From: an uncultured Porphyromonadaceae bacterium
Lineage (GTDB): Bacteria > Bacteroidota > Bacteroidia > Bacteroidales > Muribaculaceae
Length of the DNA stretch: 38,856 bases
Direction of reading: 5' to 3'
NCBI GenBank assembly: GCA_905198125.1
Contig: CAJKBH010000031.1
Location: forward strand, 1-38,856
Shown: piece by piece, positions 26,876-34,622 of the stretch
How positions within the stretch are numbered: position 1 is the first letter of the stretch
How the letters are laid out: each line of letters begins with the position of its first letter
Translations under genes and position numbers: made by a program
The notes under the pieces: generated by a model
Database searches by the model: none
Seen by the model: only the letters and a program-made list of their open reading frames with translations
Told to the model about the DNA's origin: nothing

Positions 26876-27002
26876 CCATCCCTTAGTGTAGTTAAGTTAA
26901 AAAGGGGCTTGAAACGCTCAAAGCAGGCATTGCATGGAGCGTGACGCAATAGGCAGACGATAGAAGAAGAATTGACAGAACGTTTAAAACAAATCATAGT
27001 CT

Positions 27003-28700
27003 ATGAACAAAAGTGTATTAATGGTGGCTGCAGTAGGATGCGCCCTGGTAGCAGGGGGTTGCAGCAAGAAGCTGCAGCAGTTCCAGAGTGATTACTTCAC
27101 GACGGTTCCGACACCGTTGGAGACGGTCGGACAGAATGTGCCCGGCACCATCAAGGGTTCCATTCCCTCCAAATTCATGGTAAAGAACGCCAAGGTAACG
27201 GCGGTGCCCGTTCTGCAGTGGAACGCCGGCGGTGCCACAAGCGAGGCTACGGCTACACCGGTTGTGTTCCAGGGCGAGGACGTCCGCGCCAACGGCCAGG
27301 AGGTAAGCTACGTCAACGGCGGCATGGTGACCATTCCCTTCACCATTCCTTACCGTCCCGAGATGGCTCACTCCGACCTGTATCTGGATTTCAACGTCGA
27401 CCAGAAAGGCAAGACCTACAAGCTGCCCCGCGTCAAGGTGGGTTACGGTGTAATCGCCACTTCCACGCTGGCCAACGGCAAGAGCGTTACTCCCGCCGTG
27501 GCCAAGGATAACTTCCAGAAGGTTATCACCGAGAAATACAGCGCCGACATCCACTTCCTGATCAACCAGGCCAACATCCGCAGCAACCAGACCGACAAGG
27601 CCGACTACATCGACCTCAACAAGAAGCTGATGGAAGCAAACAAGGCCGCCAATCAGGAAATCGCCGGCATCACCATCAACTCGTTCGCCAGCCCCGAAGG
27701 CTCGCTGGAGTTCAACACCAGCCTGGCCGAGAAGCGCGAGAAGAACACCACCAGCTATATGGAAAAGCAGCTGAAGAAGGACCGCATCACCGAATTCGGC
27801 GAGCTGACCTCCAGCTTCACTCCCGAAGACTGGGAAGGCTTCGAGAAACTGGTGGAGAAGAGCAACATCCAGGACAAGGACCTGATCCTGTCCGTGCTCC
27901 GCATGTATCCCGATCCCCAGGACCGCGAGCGTGAGATCCGCAACCTCTCGTCGGTATTCGACGAGCTGGCCGACCAGATTCTGCCCCAGCTGCGTTACAG
28001 CCGCGTGATGGCCACCATCAACACCATCGGCAAGTCCGATCAGGAACTCGTCAACCTGTTCAACAACGATCCCCAGAAGCTGACCGTCGACGAGATGCTG
28101 TACATCGCCACCCTCACCAACGACAACATGAAGAAGATGGAGGTGTACAACCGCACCGCCGAGCTGCATCCCGAGGATTACCGCGCGTTCAACAACCTGG
28201 GTAATACCCAGTACGTCGCCGGCGACTACAGCGGCGCCGCAGCCAACTGGCAGCAGGCCCTGCGCATCAATTCCAAGGCCAAGGAGCCGATGATGAACAT
28301 GGGTCTGGTAGCCATGATCAACAACGACATGAGTAAGGCTAACGAATACTTCGGCGCAGCCGCAGGCGTGCCCGAGAGTGCCGACGCCATGGGTACGTAC
28401 TATCTGAACCAGGGCGACCTGCAGAAGGCTCTCAACGCCTTCGGCGACGCCAAGACCAACAACGCCGCCGTCGCAAACATCCTGGCCAAGAACTATACCG
28501 CAGCCAACAAGATTCTGGACGACATCAAGGCTCCCAACGCCACAACCTATTACCTTAAGGCCGTGGCCGCAGCCCGTACCGGCTCGCAGAACAGCGCAAT
28601 CCAGAACCTGAAGCAGGCCGTCAAGCTCGACCCGTCGCTGCTGAAGCGCGCGCAGAACGACATGGAGTTCACAGGTCTCAACCTGTCGTACATCCAGTAA
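27003..28700 (+). CDS. Lipoprotein with OmpA-like domain and TPR repeats
   Basis: The 565 aa protein starts MNKSVLMVAAVGCALVAGGC, a lipoprotein signal (lipobox VAGGC). A beta-rich domain (about 30-170) precedes an OmpA-like segment (about 180-265; ADIHFLINQANIRSN, ITINSFASPEGSLEFNTSLA, EKREKNTTSYMEKQL), in which the usual NRR tail is not evident. The C-terminal half holds TPR repeats (HPEDYRAFNNLGNTQYVAGD, YLNQGDLQKALNAFGDAKTN, AVKLDPSLL). Codons are strongly biased to GC-ending forms as in abundant proteins. Such outer-membrane lipoproteins occur widely in Bacteroidales; a role in envelope integrity or protein assembly is inferred, not shown. It is followed by a terminator. Confidence 0.85.
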   Translation: MNKSVLMVAAVGCALVAGGCSKKLQQFQSDYFTTVPTPLETVGQNVPGTIKGSIPSKFMVKNAKVTAVPVLQWNAGGATSEATATPVVFQGEDVRANGQEVSYVNGGMVTIPFTIPYRPEMAHSDLYLDFNVDQKGKTYKLPRVKVGYGVIATSTLANGKSVTPAVAKDNFQKVITEKYSADIHFLINQANIRSNQTDKADYIDLNKKLMEANKAANQEIAGITINSFASPEGSLEFNTSLAEKREKNTTSYMEKQLKKDRITEFGELTSSFTPEDWEGFEKLVEKSNIQDKDLILSVLRMYPDPQDREREIRNLSSVFDELADQILPQLRYSRVMATINTIGKSDQELVNLFNNDPQKLTVDEMLYIATLTNDNMKKMEVYNRTAELHPEDYRAFNNLGNTQYVAGDYSGAAANWQQALRINSKAKEPMMNMGLVAMINNDMSKANEYFGAAAGVPESADAMGTYYLNQGDLQKALNAFGDAKTNNAAVANILAKNYTAANKILDDIKAPNATTYYLKAVAAARTGSQNSAIQNLKQAVKLDPSLLKRAQNDMEFTGLNLSYIQ

Positions 28701-28728
28701 TCGGAAAGCATAACTTATTAGATATAAG

Positions 28729-28758
28729 GAGAGGCGGCTTCGGTCGCTTCTCTTTTTT
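28729..28758 (+). terminator. Rho-independent terminator
   Basis: GAGAGGCG (28729-28736) pairs with CGCTTCTC (28745-28752) with one G-U pair around GCTTCGGT, followed by six T. Confidence 0.8.
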
Positions 28759-28841
28759 CATGCCACGATTCAACCTTTTGCGGAGTTGCATTGTCTATAT
28801 AGAGAACACACAATAAAGAACACATAAAATCCAGAAAAAAG

Positions 28842-29612
28842 ATGAAAAAGAGCATAACAATCGGAATGGCGCTGTGCGCGCTGATGTTGACGACGAGCTG
28901 CAGCACCCGGACCATCGATCTGGGCGGTCTGTCGGGAAAATGGAACGTGATAAGCGTAAACGGTAACGCCGTGATACCCGGAGCCGACGGCCAGGGTCCC
29001 ACCATATCGTTCGACGTGGTGAACGGCAGGGCCGTGGCTACCACCGGCTGCAACCGGCTGATGTGCGGTTTCAACAAGGATCTGCCGGCGGGCAATCTGA
29101 CGTTCAGCCGCGTGGCCTCAACCATGATGGCATGTCCCGACATGAGCACCGAGGACGCCATGAAGCGTGCGCTGGAGAACACCACTGGCTACGTAGGCCT
29201 GCGCAAGGCCAACGAAGTGGCGCTGACCTGCGGCGGCAAACGGGTGATGGTGCTCCGCAAGGGATACCAGGACTATTCCATCGCGACCCTCGAGGGCAAA
29301 TGGCGCATCACCGAACTTGACGGCAAGGACGTGAAGCACACCGCCGACGAACCGCGCACCGTGACGTTCGACAAGAACGGCAAATACTTCTGCGAGACCG
29401 GCTGCAACAACCTGTCGGGTGATTTCACCACCAATTACACCGCCATCACGTTCGGCGACGCGATGTCCACACGCATGGCATGTCCCGACATGAGCACCGA
29501 GGAAGCGCTGTCGCGTCTGCTGCCTACTGTGACGAGCTACGGCCGTCTGGCCGACGGTTCACTCGGCTTCTACAACGCCCGCAACGACATGGTGCTGAAG
29601 CTGTCTCGCTAA
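28842..29612 (+). CDS. Lipoprotein with two META (HslJ-like) domains
   Basis: The 256 aa protein has a lipoprotein signal (MKKSITIGMALCALMLTTSC, lipobox TTSC) and two META domains in tandem. Domain 1 (about 30-145) has LSGKWNVISVNG, ATTGCNRLMCGF and STMMACPDMSTEDAMKRAL; domain 2 (about 150-255) repeats this as LEGKWRITELDG, CETGCNNLSGDF and STRMACPDMSTEEALSRLL. The repeated ACPDMSTE motif shows the two arose by duplication. HslJ-type proteins are envelope proteins linked to heat or novobiocin tolerance in E. coli; their chemistry is unknown. It is transcribed alone, between two terminators. Confidence 0.93.
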   Translation: MKKSITIGMALCALMLTTSCSTRTIDLGGLSGKWNVISVNGNAVIPGADGQGPTISFDVVNGRAVATTGCNRLMCGFNKDLPAGNLTFSRVASTMMACPDMSTEDAMKRALENTTGYVGLRKANEVALTCGGKRVMVLRKGYQDYSIATLEGKWRITELDGKDVKHTADEPRTVTFDKNGKYFCETGCNNLSGDFTTNYTAITFGDAMSTRMACPDMSTEEALSRLLPTVTSYGRLADGSLGFYNARNDMVLKLSR

Positions 29613-29632
29613 AATTGTAAATAAACGTATAT

Positions 29633-29675
29633 AAAAATGAATCCGGTCAGCACAATGCTGACCGGATTCATTTTT
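29633..29675. terminator. Bidirectional terminator between the META gene and pgi
   Basis: A perfect 20 bp stem with 3 nt loop CAA: AAAAATGAATCCGGTCAGCA (29633-29652) and its complement (29656-29675), with A/T tracts on both sides. It serves the convergent META (+) and pgi (-) genes. Confidence 0.9.
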
Positions 29676-29693
29676 ATTGTGTTGCTTTTGTGA

Positions 29694-31001
29694 TTAGCAG
29701 TAGCCGGGTTTCTTCAGCAACTTGAACATGTTGGACTTGTAGAACTCCACGCCGGGCTGGTTGAAGGGATTGACACCCAGCATATAGCCGCTGATACCGC
29801 AGGCCTTCTCGAAGAAGTAGATCAGCTGTCCGAGGCTGTACTCGTCAACCTGCTCGATCTCGATGCGGATATTGGGCACGCCACCGTCCACATGAGCCAT
29901 CTTGGTGCCGAGTTCGGCCATCTTGTTCACCTCGTCGATGCGCTTGCCGGCCAGGTAGTTGATGCCGTCCAGATTATCCTTGTCCTCGGGTATGCGACGC
30001 TCCACGCTGGGCTTGGCCACGGAAATCACGGTCTCGAAGATGCTGCGCTCGCCCTGCTGGATCCACTGTCCCATGGAGTGCAGGTCGGTGGTGAAGTCTA
30101 CGCTTGCGGGGAAGATGCCCTTGCCGTCCTTACCCTCGCTCTCGCCGTACAGCTGCTTCCACCACTCCGAGAAGAAGTGGAGGCGCGGGTCGAAGTTGAC
30201 GAGCAGTTCTATCTTCTTGCCGCTGCGGTACAGAGCGTTGCGCAGGCGTGCGTATGTCAGCGCGGGGTTGGAGGGGGATGCGTGCAGGGTGGTGTTCTCC
30301 ATGTCGGCGGCGCCCTTCAGCAGCAGCTTGATGTCGTGGCCGGATACGGCGATGGGCAGCAGACCTACGGGGGTCAGCACCGAGAAACGTCCGCCCACGT
30401 TGTCGGGTATCACGTATGTCTCGAAGCCCTCGTTGGTGGCCATGGTGCGCAGCGCGCCTTTCTTCTCGTCGGTGATGGCTACGATCAGGTCCTTGGCCTT
30501 ATCCTTGCCCTGCTCTTTCTCCAGCTTCTCCTTCAGGATGCGGAAGGCGATGGCGGGTTCGGTAGTCGTTCCGGACTTGGAGATCACGATGATGCCGAAG
30601 CGCTTGCCTGTCAGCAGCTTCTCCAGCTGTGCGGTGTAGTCCTCGCTGATGTTCTGACCGGCGTACAGCACCTTGGGCTCGCCGGGATTCGGTGCATAGT
30701 AGAACTCGAAGTTGTCGGCCAGCGCGGAGTTCACGGCCTTGGCGCCAAGGTAGGAGCCGCCGATACCTACGCATACCACGTAGTCGCAGTTCTGACGCAG
30801 ACGTGCAGCCGTCTTTTCGATGCGCTCCACCAGCTCGGCAGGTGTCTCGCTCGGAAGCTTCTGCCAGCCCAGGAAGTCGTTGCCGGCGCCTGTGCCCTCC
30901 TCCAGTGTGGTCAGTGCGGCCGTTGCCTCGGCTCCCAGCGCCTCATATTCCTTTTCGGCGAAGTATTTCGCATCGTCGATGTTCAATTCAATGCTTCTCA
31001 T
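29694..31001 (-). CDS. pgi: Glucose-6-phosphate isomerase
   Basis: Pgi interconverts glucose 6-phosphate and fructose 6-phosphate in glycolysis and gluconeogenesis. The 435 aa sequence has VCVGIGGSYLGAKA, VISKSGTTTEPAIAFR (phosphate site), VGGRFSVLTPVGLLPIA, the catalytic Glu in GESEGKDGKGIFPAS, MGQWIQQGER and the C-terminal GVNPFNQPGVEFYK with the active-site Lys near the end. It is in the short bacterial Pgi form typical of Bacteroidetes. It follows lysS-gpsA on the same strand with a 116 bp gap from gpsA, so it is probably in the same operon, though no hairpin or clear promoter in the gap settles this. Confidence 0.97.
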   Translation of the reverse strand: MRSIELNIDDAKYFAEKEYEALGAEATAALTTLEEGTGAGNDFLGWQKLPSETPAELVERIEKTAARLRQNCDYVVCVGIGGSYLGAKAVNSALADNFEFYYAPNPGEPKVLYAGQNISEDYTAQLEKLLTGKRFGIIVISKSGTTTEPAIAFRILKEKLEKEQGKDKAKDLIVAITDEKKGALRTMATNEGFETYVIPDNVGGRFSVLTPVGLLPIAVSGHDIKLLLKGAADMENTTLHASPSNPALTYARLRNALYRSGKKIELLVNFDPRLHFFSEWWKQLYGESEGKDGKGIFPASVDFTTDLHSMGQWIQQGERSIFETVISVAKPSVERRIPEDKDNLDGINYLAGKRIDEVNKMAELGTKMAHVDGGVPNIRIEIEQVDEYSLGQLIYFFEKACGISGYMLGVNPFNQPGVEFYKSNMFKLLKKPGYC

Positions 31002-31117
31002 AATTATGATTTTTCAGTTAAGTATATACAATAGTAATCACAATGCTAATGTATCAGTAATAACACCGACGGCACGGTCTCAATTCGCTCCGGGTCGCGT
31101 TTTTACCGATTATTAAC

Positions 31118-32119
31118 TTACGTGAACGATGCGGCCGCCGGCTTGATGGCCTGCGCGGGCTTTTCATTCTCGTACAATATGCGGTACACGGCGTTGAGGA
31201 TGGGCATGTCCACCTTCGGGCCGTTCTGGTTGATGCGGTGTATGCAACGGGTGCCGTAGTAACCCTCGGCCACCATCTCCATTTCCATCATCGCGGCCTT
31301 GACGCTGTAGCCCCGGCCTATCATGGAGCCGAAGAAGTGGTTGCGGCTGAACTTGGAATAGGCGGTTACGAGCAGGTCGCCCAGATAGGCCGAACGACAG
31401 ATGTCGCGGCCGGGCACCGGAGCCACGGAGTCCACGAAACGTTCCATCTCGCGGATGGCGTTGCACACGGTCATGGCCAGGAAATTGTCGCCGGTCTTCA
31501 TTCCGCTGATTATGCCGGCGGCGATGGCGTACACGTTCTTGAGCACGGCGGCATATTCGATGCCGTTCACGTCCTGGCTGAGGATGGTGCGCATCTTCTT
31601 GCCGGCTAACAGGCCGGCGAAGTCGCGGCAGCGTGTCTCGTCATGGCATCCGATGGTCAGGTACGACAGGCGTCCCAGGGCCACCTCCTCGGCGTGGCAC
31701 GGGCCGCCTATCACCAAGGTGCGGTCCTCGCGGCAGCCGAAGCGCTCGCGCATGAAGTCGGTGACGATCATGTCCGTGTCGCCCACTATCCCCTTCACGG
31801 CCGACACCACGTTCTTCTCGCTGATGTCCACCGTGATGCCGTCCAGGGTCTGGAGCAGATAGGGCGACGGCACCACTATCAGCAGCGTGTCGGCGTTGCC
31901 GCACGCCTCGTTGATGTCCGAAGTGAAGTCGATGCGGTGCGTGTCGAATTCCACGTCGGTAAGGTACATAGGGTTACGGCCGTTGCGAATGAACTCGTCG
32001 ATGCGGTCCTGACGATGGAAATACCATCCGATGCGACTGCAGTTGTTCAGCAACAGCTTGGCCAGCGCCGTGGCCCAGCTGCCGCTGCCTATAACCGCTA
32101 CTTTGCCCATCGAGTCCAT
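31118..32119 (-). CDS. gpsA: NAD(P)H-dependent glycerol-3-phosphate dehydrogenase
   Basis: GpsA reduces dihydroxyacetone phosphate to sn-glycerol 3-phosphate for phospholipid synthesis. The 333 aa sequence begins with the dinucleotide fold (VAVIGSGSWATALAKLLLNN) and has IVVPSPYLLQTL, NVVSAVKGI, VIGGPCHAEEVAL, the catalytic Lys in GIEYAAVLKNVYAIAAGI and YLGDLLVTAYSKFSRNHFFG. The start at 32119 lies 6 bp after the lysS stop; a second Met three residues in is equally possible. An operon with lysS is very likely. Confidence 0.96.
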   Translation of the reverse strand: MDSMGKVAVIGSGSWATALAKLLLNNCSRIGWYFHRQDRIDEFIRNGRNPMYLTDVEFDTHRIDFTSDINEACGNADTLLIVVPSPYLLQTLDGITVDISEKNVVSAVKGIVGDTDMIVTDFMRERFGCREDRTLVIGGPCHAEEVALGRLSYLTIGCHDETRCRDFAGLLAGKKMRTILSQDVNGIEYAAVLKNVYAIAAGIISGMKTGDNFLAMTVCNAIREMERFVDSVAPVPGRDICRSAYLGDLLVTAYSKFSRNHFFGSMIGRGYSVKAAMMEMEMVAEGYYGTRCIHRINQNGPKVDMPILNAVYRILYENEKPAQAIKPAAASFT

Positions 32120-32125
32120 CGCCGT

Positions 32126-33679
32126 TTATGCTTTGGGGGTTTCCTCCTGCGGGGCGTCGGTGCTCTGCTGTTTCTTTTCGGGACGCATCTGCGGGAACAG
32201 AAGCACCTCCTGAATGGTGGACTGGCCGGTGATGAGCATGGCCAGACGGTCCATGCCGATGCCCATTCCCGATGTGGGAGGCATGCCGTATTCCAGCGCG
32301 CGGATGAAGTCGGCGTCTATCACCATGGCCTCGTCGTCGCCCTTGTCGGCAAGTTTCATCTGCTCCACGAAGCGCTCGTACTGGTCGATCGGGTCGTTCA
32401 GTTCGGAATAGGCGTTGGCCAGCTCCTTGCCGTTCACCATCAGCTCGAAGCGCTCGGTCAGCTCCGGATTCTCGCGGTGACGCTTGGTAAGGGGCGACAT
32501 CTCCACCGGATAGTCTATGATGAACGTGGGCTGGATATACTTGCCCTCGCACTTCTCGCCGAAGATCTCGTCTATGAGCTTGCCCTTGCCCATGGTGTTG
32601 TCCACCTCGATGCCGTTGTTGCGGGCGAAGTCGCGAAGCTCGTCCTCGCTCTTGCCGTCGATGTCGAAGCCCGTGTGCTCCAGGATGGCGTCGCGCATGG
32701 TGACGCGGGGATACGGGGGCTTGAAGTCTATCTCATGGTCGCCGAACTGTACCTTGGTGGTGCCGTTCACGTCCAGCGCTATCTTCTCCAGCATCTTCTC
32801 CGTGAAGTTCATCATCCACTTATAGTCCTTGTACGACACGTATATCTCCATGCAGGTGAACTCAGGATTGTGGGTGCGGTCCATGCCCTCGTTGCGGAAG
32901 TTGCGGCTGAACTCGTACACGCCCTCGAATCCGCCCACTATAAGGCGCTTCAGATACAGCTCGTTGGCGATGCGCAGGTACAGGGGGATGTCCAGTGCGT
33001 TGTGGTGCGTGATGAACGGACGTGCCGCCGCACCGCCGGGGATGGCCTGAAGCACCGGAGTCTCCACCTCCAGGAATCCGTGTTCGTTGAAGTACTGGCG
33101 CATCGAGTTGAACATCCTGGTGCGCTTGATGAATATGTCGCGCACGCCGGGGTTCACCACCAGGTCGACGTAGCGCTGGCGGTAGCGCAGTTCCGGATCG
33201 GTGAAGGCGTCGTATGCCACGCCGTCCTTCATCTTGACGATGGGCAGCGGGCGCAGGCTCTTGCTGAGCAGCGTCAGCGAGCGGGCGTGTACCGAAATCT
33301 CGCCCGTCTTGGTGCGGAACACCTCGCCGGTGATGCCCACGAAGTCGCCTATGTCCAGCAGCTTCTTGAACACCGTGTTGTACAATTCCTTATCCTCGCC
33401 GGGACAGAGGTCGTCGCGGCTCACATACACCTGGATGCGGCCTTCGGAATCCTGCAGCTCCATGAACGAAGCCTTGCCCATGATGCGGCGCGACATCACG
33501 CGGCCCGCTATGCTCACCTGACGCGCCTCCGCGTCGTCCTTGAAGTTCTCTTTGATTTCAGCGCTGTGGCCCGTCACCGGGAATTCCGCGGCGGGATAGG
33601 GCTCCACGCCCATGTCGCGTAACGCTTTCAGACTGTTGCGGCGAACTATCTCTTGCTCGCTCAGTTCATGGTTTGCCAT
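32126..33679 (-). CDS. lysS: Lysyl-tRNA synthetase, class II
   Basis: LysS charges tRNA-Lys. The 517 aa enzyme has an N-terminal OB-fold anticodon-binding domain (about 55-160; IAGRVMSRRIMGKASFMELQ) and the class II core with motif 1 (RMFNSMRQYFNEHGFLEVET), motif 2 (VYEFSRNFRNEGMDRTHNPE FTCMEIY, split here) and motif 3 (GMGIGMDRLAMLITGQ). The tail EKKQQSTDAPQEETPKA is low-complexity. It lies between a membrane-protein gene (38 bp upstream) and gpsA (6 bp downstream), forming the lysS-gpsA-pgi block common in Bacteroidales. Confidence 0.97.
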   Translation of the reverse strand: MANHELSEQEIVRRNSLKALRDMGVEPYPAAEFPVTGHSAEIKENFKDDAEARQVSIAGRVMSRRIMGKASFMELQDSEGRIQVYVSRDDLCPGEDKELYNTVFKKLLDIGDFVGITGEVFRTKTGEISVHARSLTLLSKSLRPLPIVKMKDGVAYDAFTDPELRYRQRYVDLVVNPGVRDIFIKRTRMFNSMRQYFNEHGFLEVETPVLQAIPGGAAARPFITHHNALDIPLYLRIANELYLKRLIVGGFEGVYEFSRNFRNEGMDRTHNPEFTCMEIYVSYKDYKWMMNFTEKMLEKIALDVNGTTKVQFGDHEIDFKPPYPRVTMRDAILEHTGFDIDGKSEDELRDFARNNGIEVDNTMGKGKLIDEIFGEKCEGKYIQPTFIIDYPVEMSPLTKRHRENPELTERFELMVNGKELANAYSELNDPIDQYERFVEQMKLADKGDDEAMVIDADFIRALEYGMPPTSGMGIGMDRLAMLITGQSTIQEVLLFPQMRPEKKQQSTDAPQEETPKA

Positions 33680-33717
33680 TATATCTTATCTCCTTTGTTT
33701 TCGTTTATATTCGTTAG

Positions 33718-34371
33718 TCAGAAGTAATTGACCGTATCCTGCGGGGCCGGGTTCGACGGGTCGGGTTCGATGGTGGGATCAAAACTCTCGTCGGGCGTCA
33801 CAAGGTCGGGGTCGGACAGGTCGGTCATCGTGTCCGCCACCGTCGTGGCGGTGTCTATCACAGGATTCTGGTACGTGAACAGGGCCTCCTCGTAAACGGT
33901 ATCGGTAGGCACCTTCCCGTCGTCCTCGGGAGTGCCGGCGGGGGCGTGAAGTGTTTCGGAATGAAGGGTGGTGTACATCAGCAGCACACCGAATATGAAG
34001 AACAGCAGCGCGCTGAGCACGGTCAGCGAGTCGATGCCTAAGAACTTCGGATGTCGGGGCTGCGCCTCGGCACCGTTGAACGTGCGCGCCAGCAACGCGA
34101 TGAAGGGTATCGCCGAGGCCGCGAGCCAGGCTATGCCTATCCATTTCAGGCACGCGAAGCCTACTTCCGGACCCATCAGGCCCACAAGTCCCATAAGCAG
34201 ACCGGCCAGACCAAGCGTCATCACCAGCCACGCCAGAAGCGAACGCAGGCAGTCGCCCGCACTCTCTCCGTGCACAAAGTCGGCGTAGTGACGTATCCAC
34301 GGCTTGATGAAGTAACTCTCAAACCATCCGTCGTATACCTTCTTGGGGTTATATATCTGCTTAATCTTCAT
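33718..34371 (-). CDS. Membrane protein of unknown function, three TM segments
   Basis: I do not recognise a named family. The 217 aa protein begins MKIKQIYNPKKVYDGWFESY, continues with three hydrophobic segments (about 44-68, LLAWLVMTLGLAGLLMGLVG; about 72-96, CLKWIGIAWLAASAIPFIAL; about 113-133, SLTVLSALLFFIFGVLLMYT) and ends in an acidic, Pro- and Thr-rich tail of about 80 residues (VPTDTVYEEALF, DPTIEPDPSNPAPQDTVNYF) likely on one side of the inner membrane. It precedes lysS by 38 bp and shares its promoter, so it is the first gene of the lysS-gpsA-pgi unit. Confidence 0.75.
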   Translation of the reverse strand: MKIKQIYNPKKVYDGWFESYFIKPWIRHYADFVHGESAGDCLRSLLAWLVMTLGLAGLLMGLVGLMGPEVGFACLKWIGIAWLAASAIPFIALLARTFNGAEAQPRHPKFLGIDSLTVLSALLFFIFGVLLMYTTLHSETLHAPAGTPEDDGKVPTDTVYEEALFTYQNPVIDTATTVADTMTDLSDPDLVTPDESFDPTIEPDPSNPAPQDTVNYF

Positions 34372-34436
34372 GCCTTTATATCACGTTTGGAGCGCTAAGG
34401 ACTCCCTCCGCGCCGCAAGTCGTTGCTTCTCAGTTA

Positions 34437-34468
34437 CAAAATTAATCTTTTTTTCTTAAATGTGCAAA
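34437..34468 (-). promoter_or_regulatory. Promoter for the membrane protein-lysS-gpsA unit
   Basis: On the minus strand TTTG (34468-34465), 20 bp, then TAATTTTG (34444-34437) matches the consensus fully. It gives a leader of about 60 nt. Confidence 0.65.
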
Positions 34469-34501
34469 ACGCGTTTCCGCCATATTGACGGAAGCGCGTT
34501 T
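34467..34501. terminator. Hairpin terminator downstream of recA
   Basis: AAACGCGTTTCCG (34467-34479) pairs with CGGAAGCGCGTTT (34489-34501), one mismatch or wobble, with T tracts (minus strand) after it. Its minus-strand end abuts the -33 box of the next transcription unit. Confidence 0.75.
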
Positions 34502-34520
34502 CAGTTAAGAAAGTGTAGAG

Positions 34521-34617
34521 AGTTAAAAAGTTGAGAAAGTTTAGAAAGTTAAAAAAGTTAAGAGAATATTGTAGTCTTCACATTCCTCTTAACTTTTTCA
34601 ACTCTTTCAACTTTTTA
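34521..34617. repeat. AAAGTT-rich imperfect long hairpin downstream of recA
   Basis: The left arm (34521-34567) is a run of AGTTAAAAAGTTGAGAAAGT-type units; the right arm (34583-34617) is its imperfect complement, for example CTCTTAACTTTTTCAACTCT. The arms are separated by about 15 bp. This looks like a short purine-rich tandem repeat turned into a hairpin, and lies immediately after the recA stop. Confidence 0.7.
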
Positions 34618-34622
34618 AACAG

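Noticed and set aside
27018..28169. 383-codon minus-strand frame opposite the TPR lipoprotein
   Set aside because: Antisense shadow of a gene with clear signal peptide and TPRs.
29892..31034. 380-codon plus-strand frame opposite pgi
   Set aside because: Antisense shadow of pgi; low-complexity product, no motif.
31643..33622. 659-codon plus-strand frame opposite lysS and gpsA
   Set aside because: It is the antisense shadow of two certain genes; its His/Val/Leu-rich product has no domain, and GC-rich codons on the other strand readily produce it.
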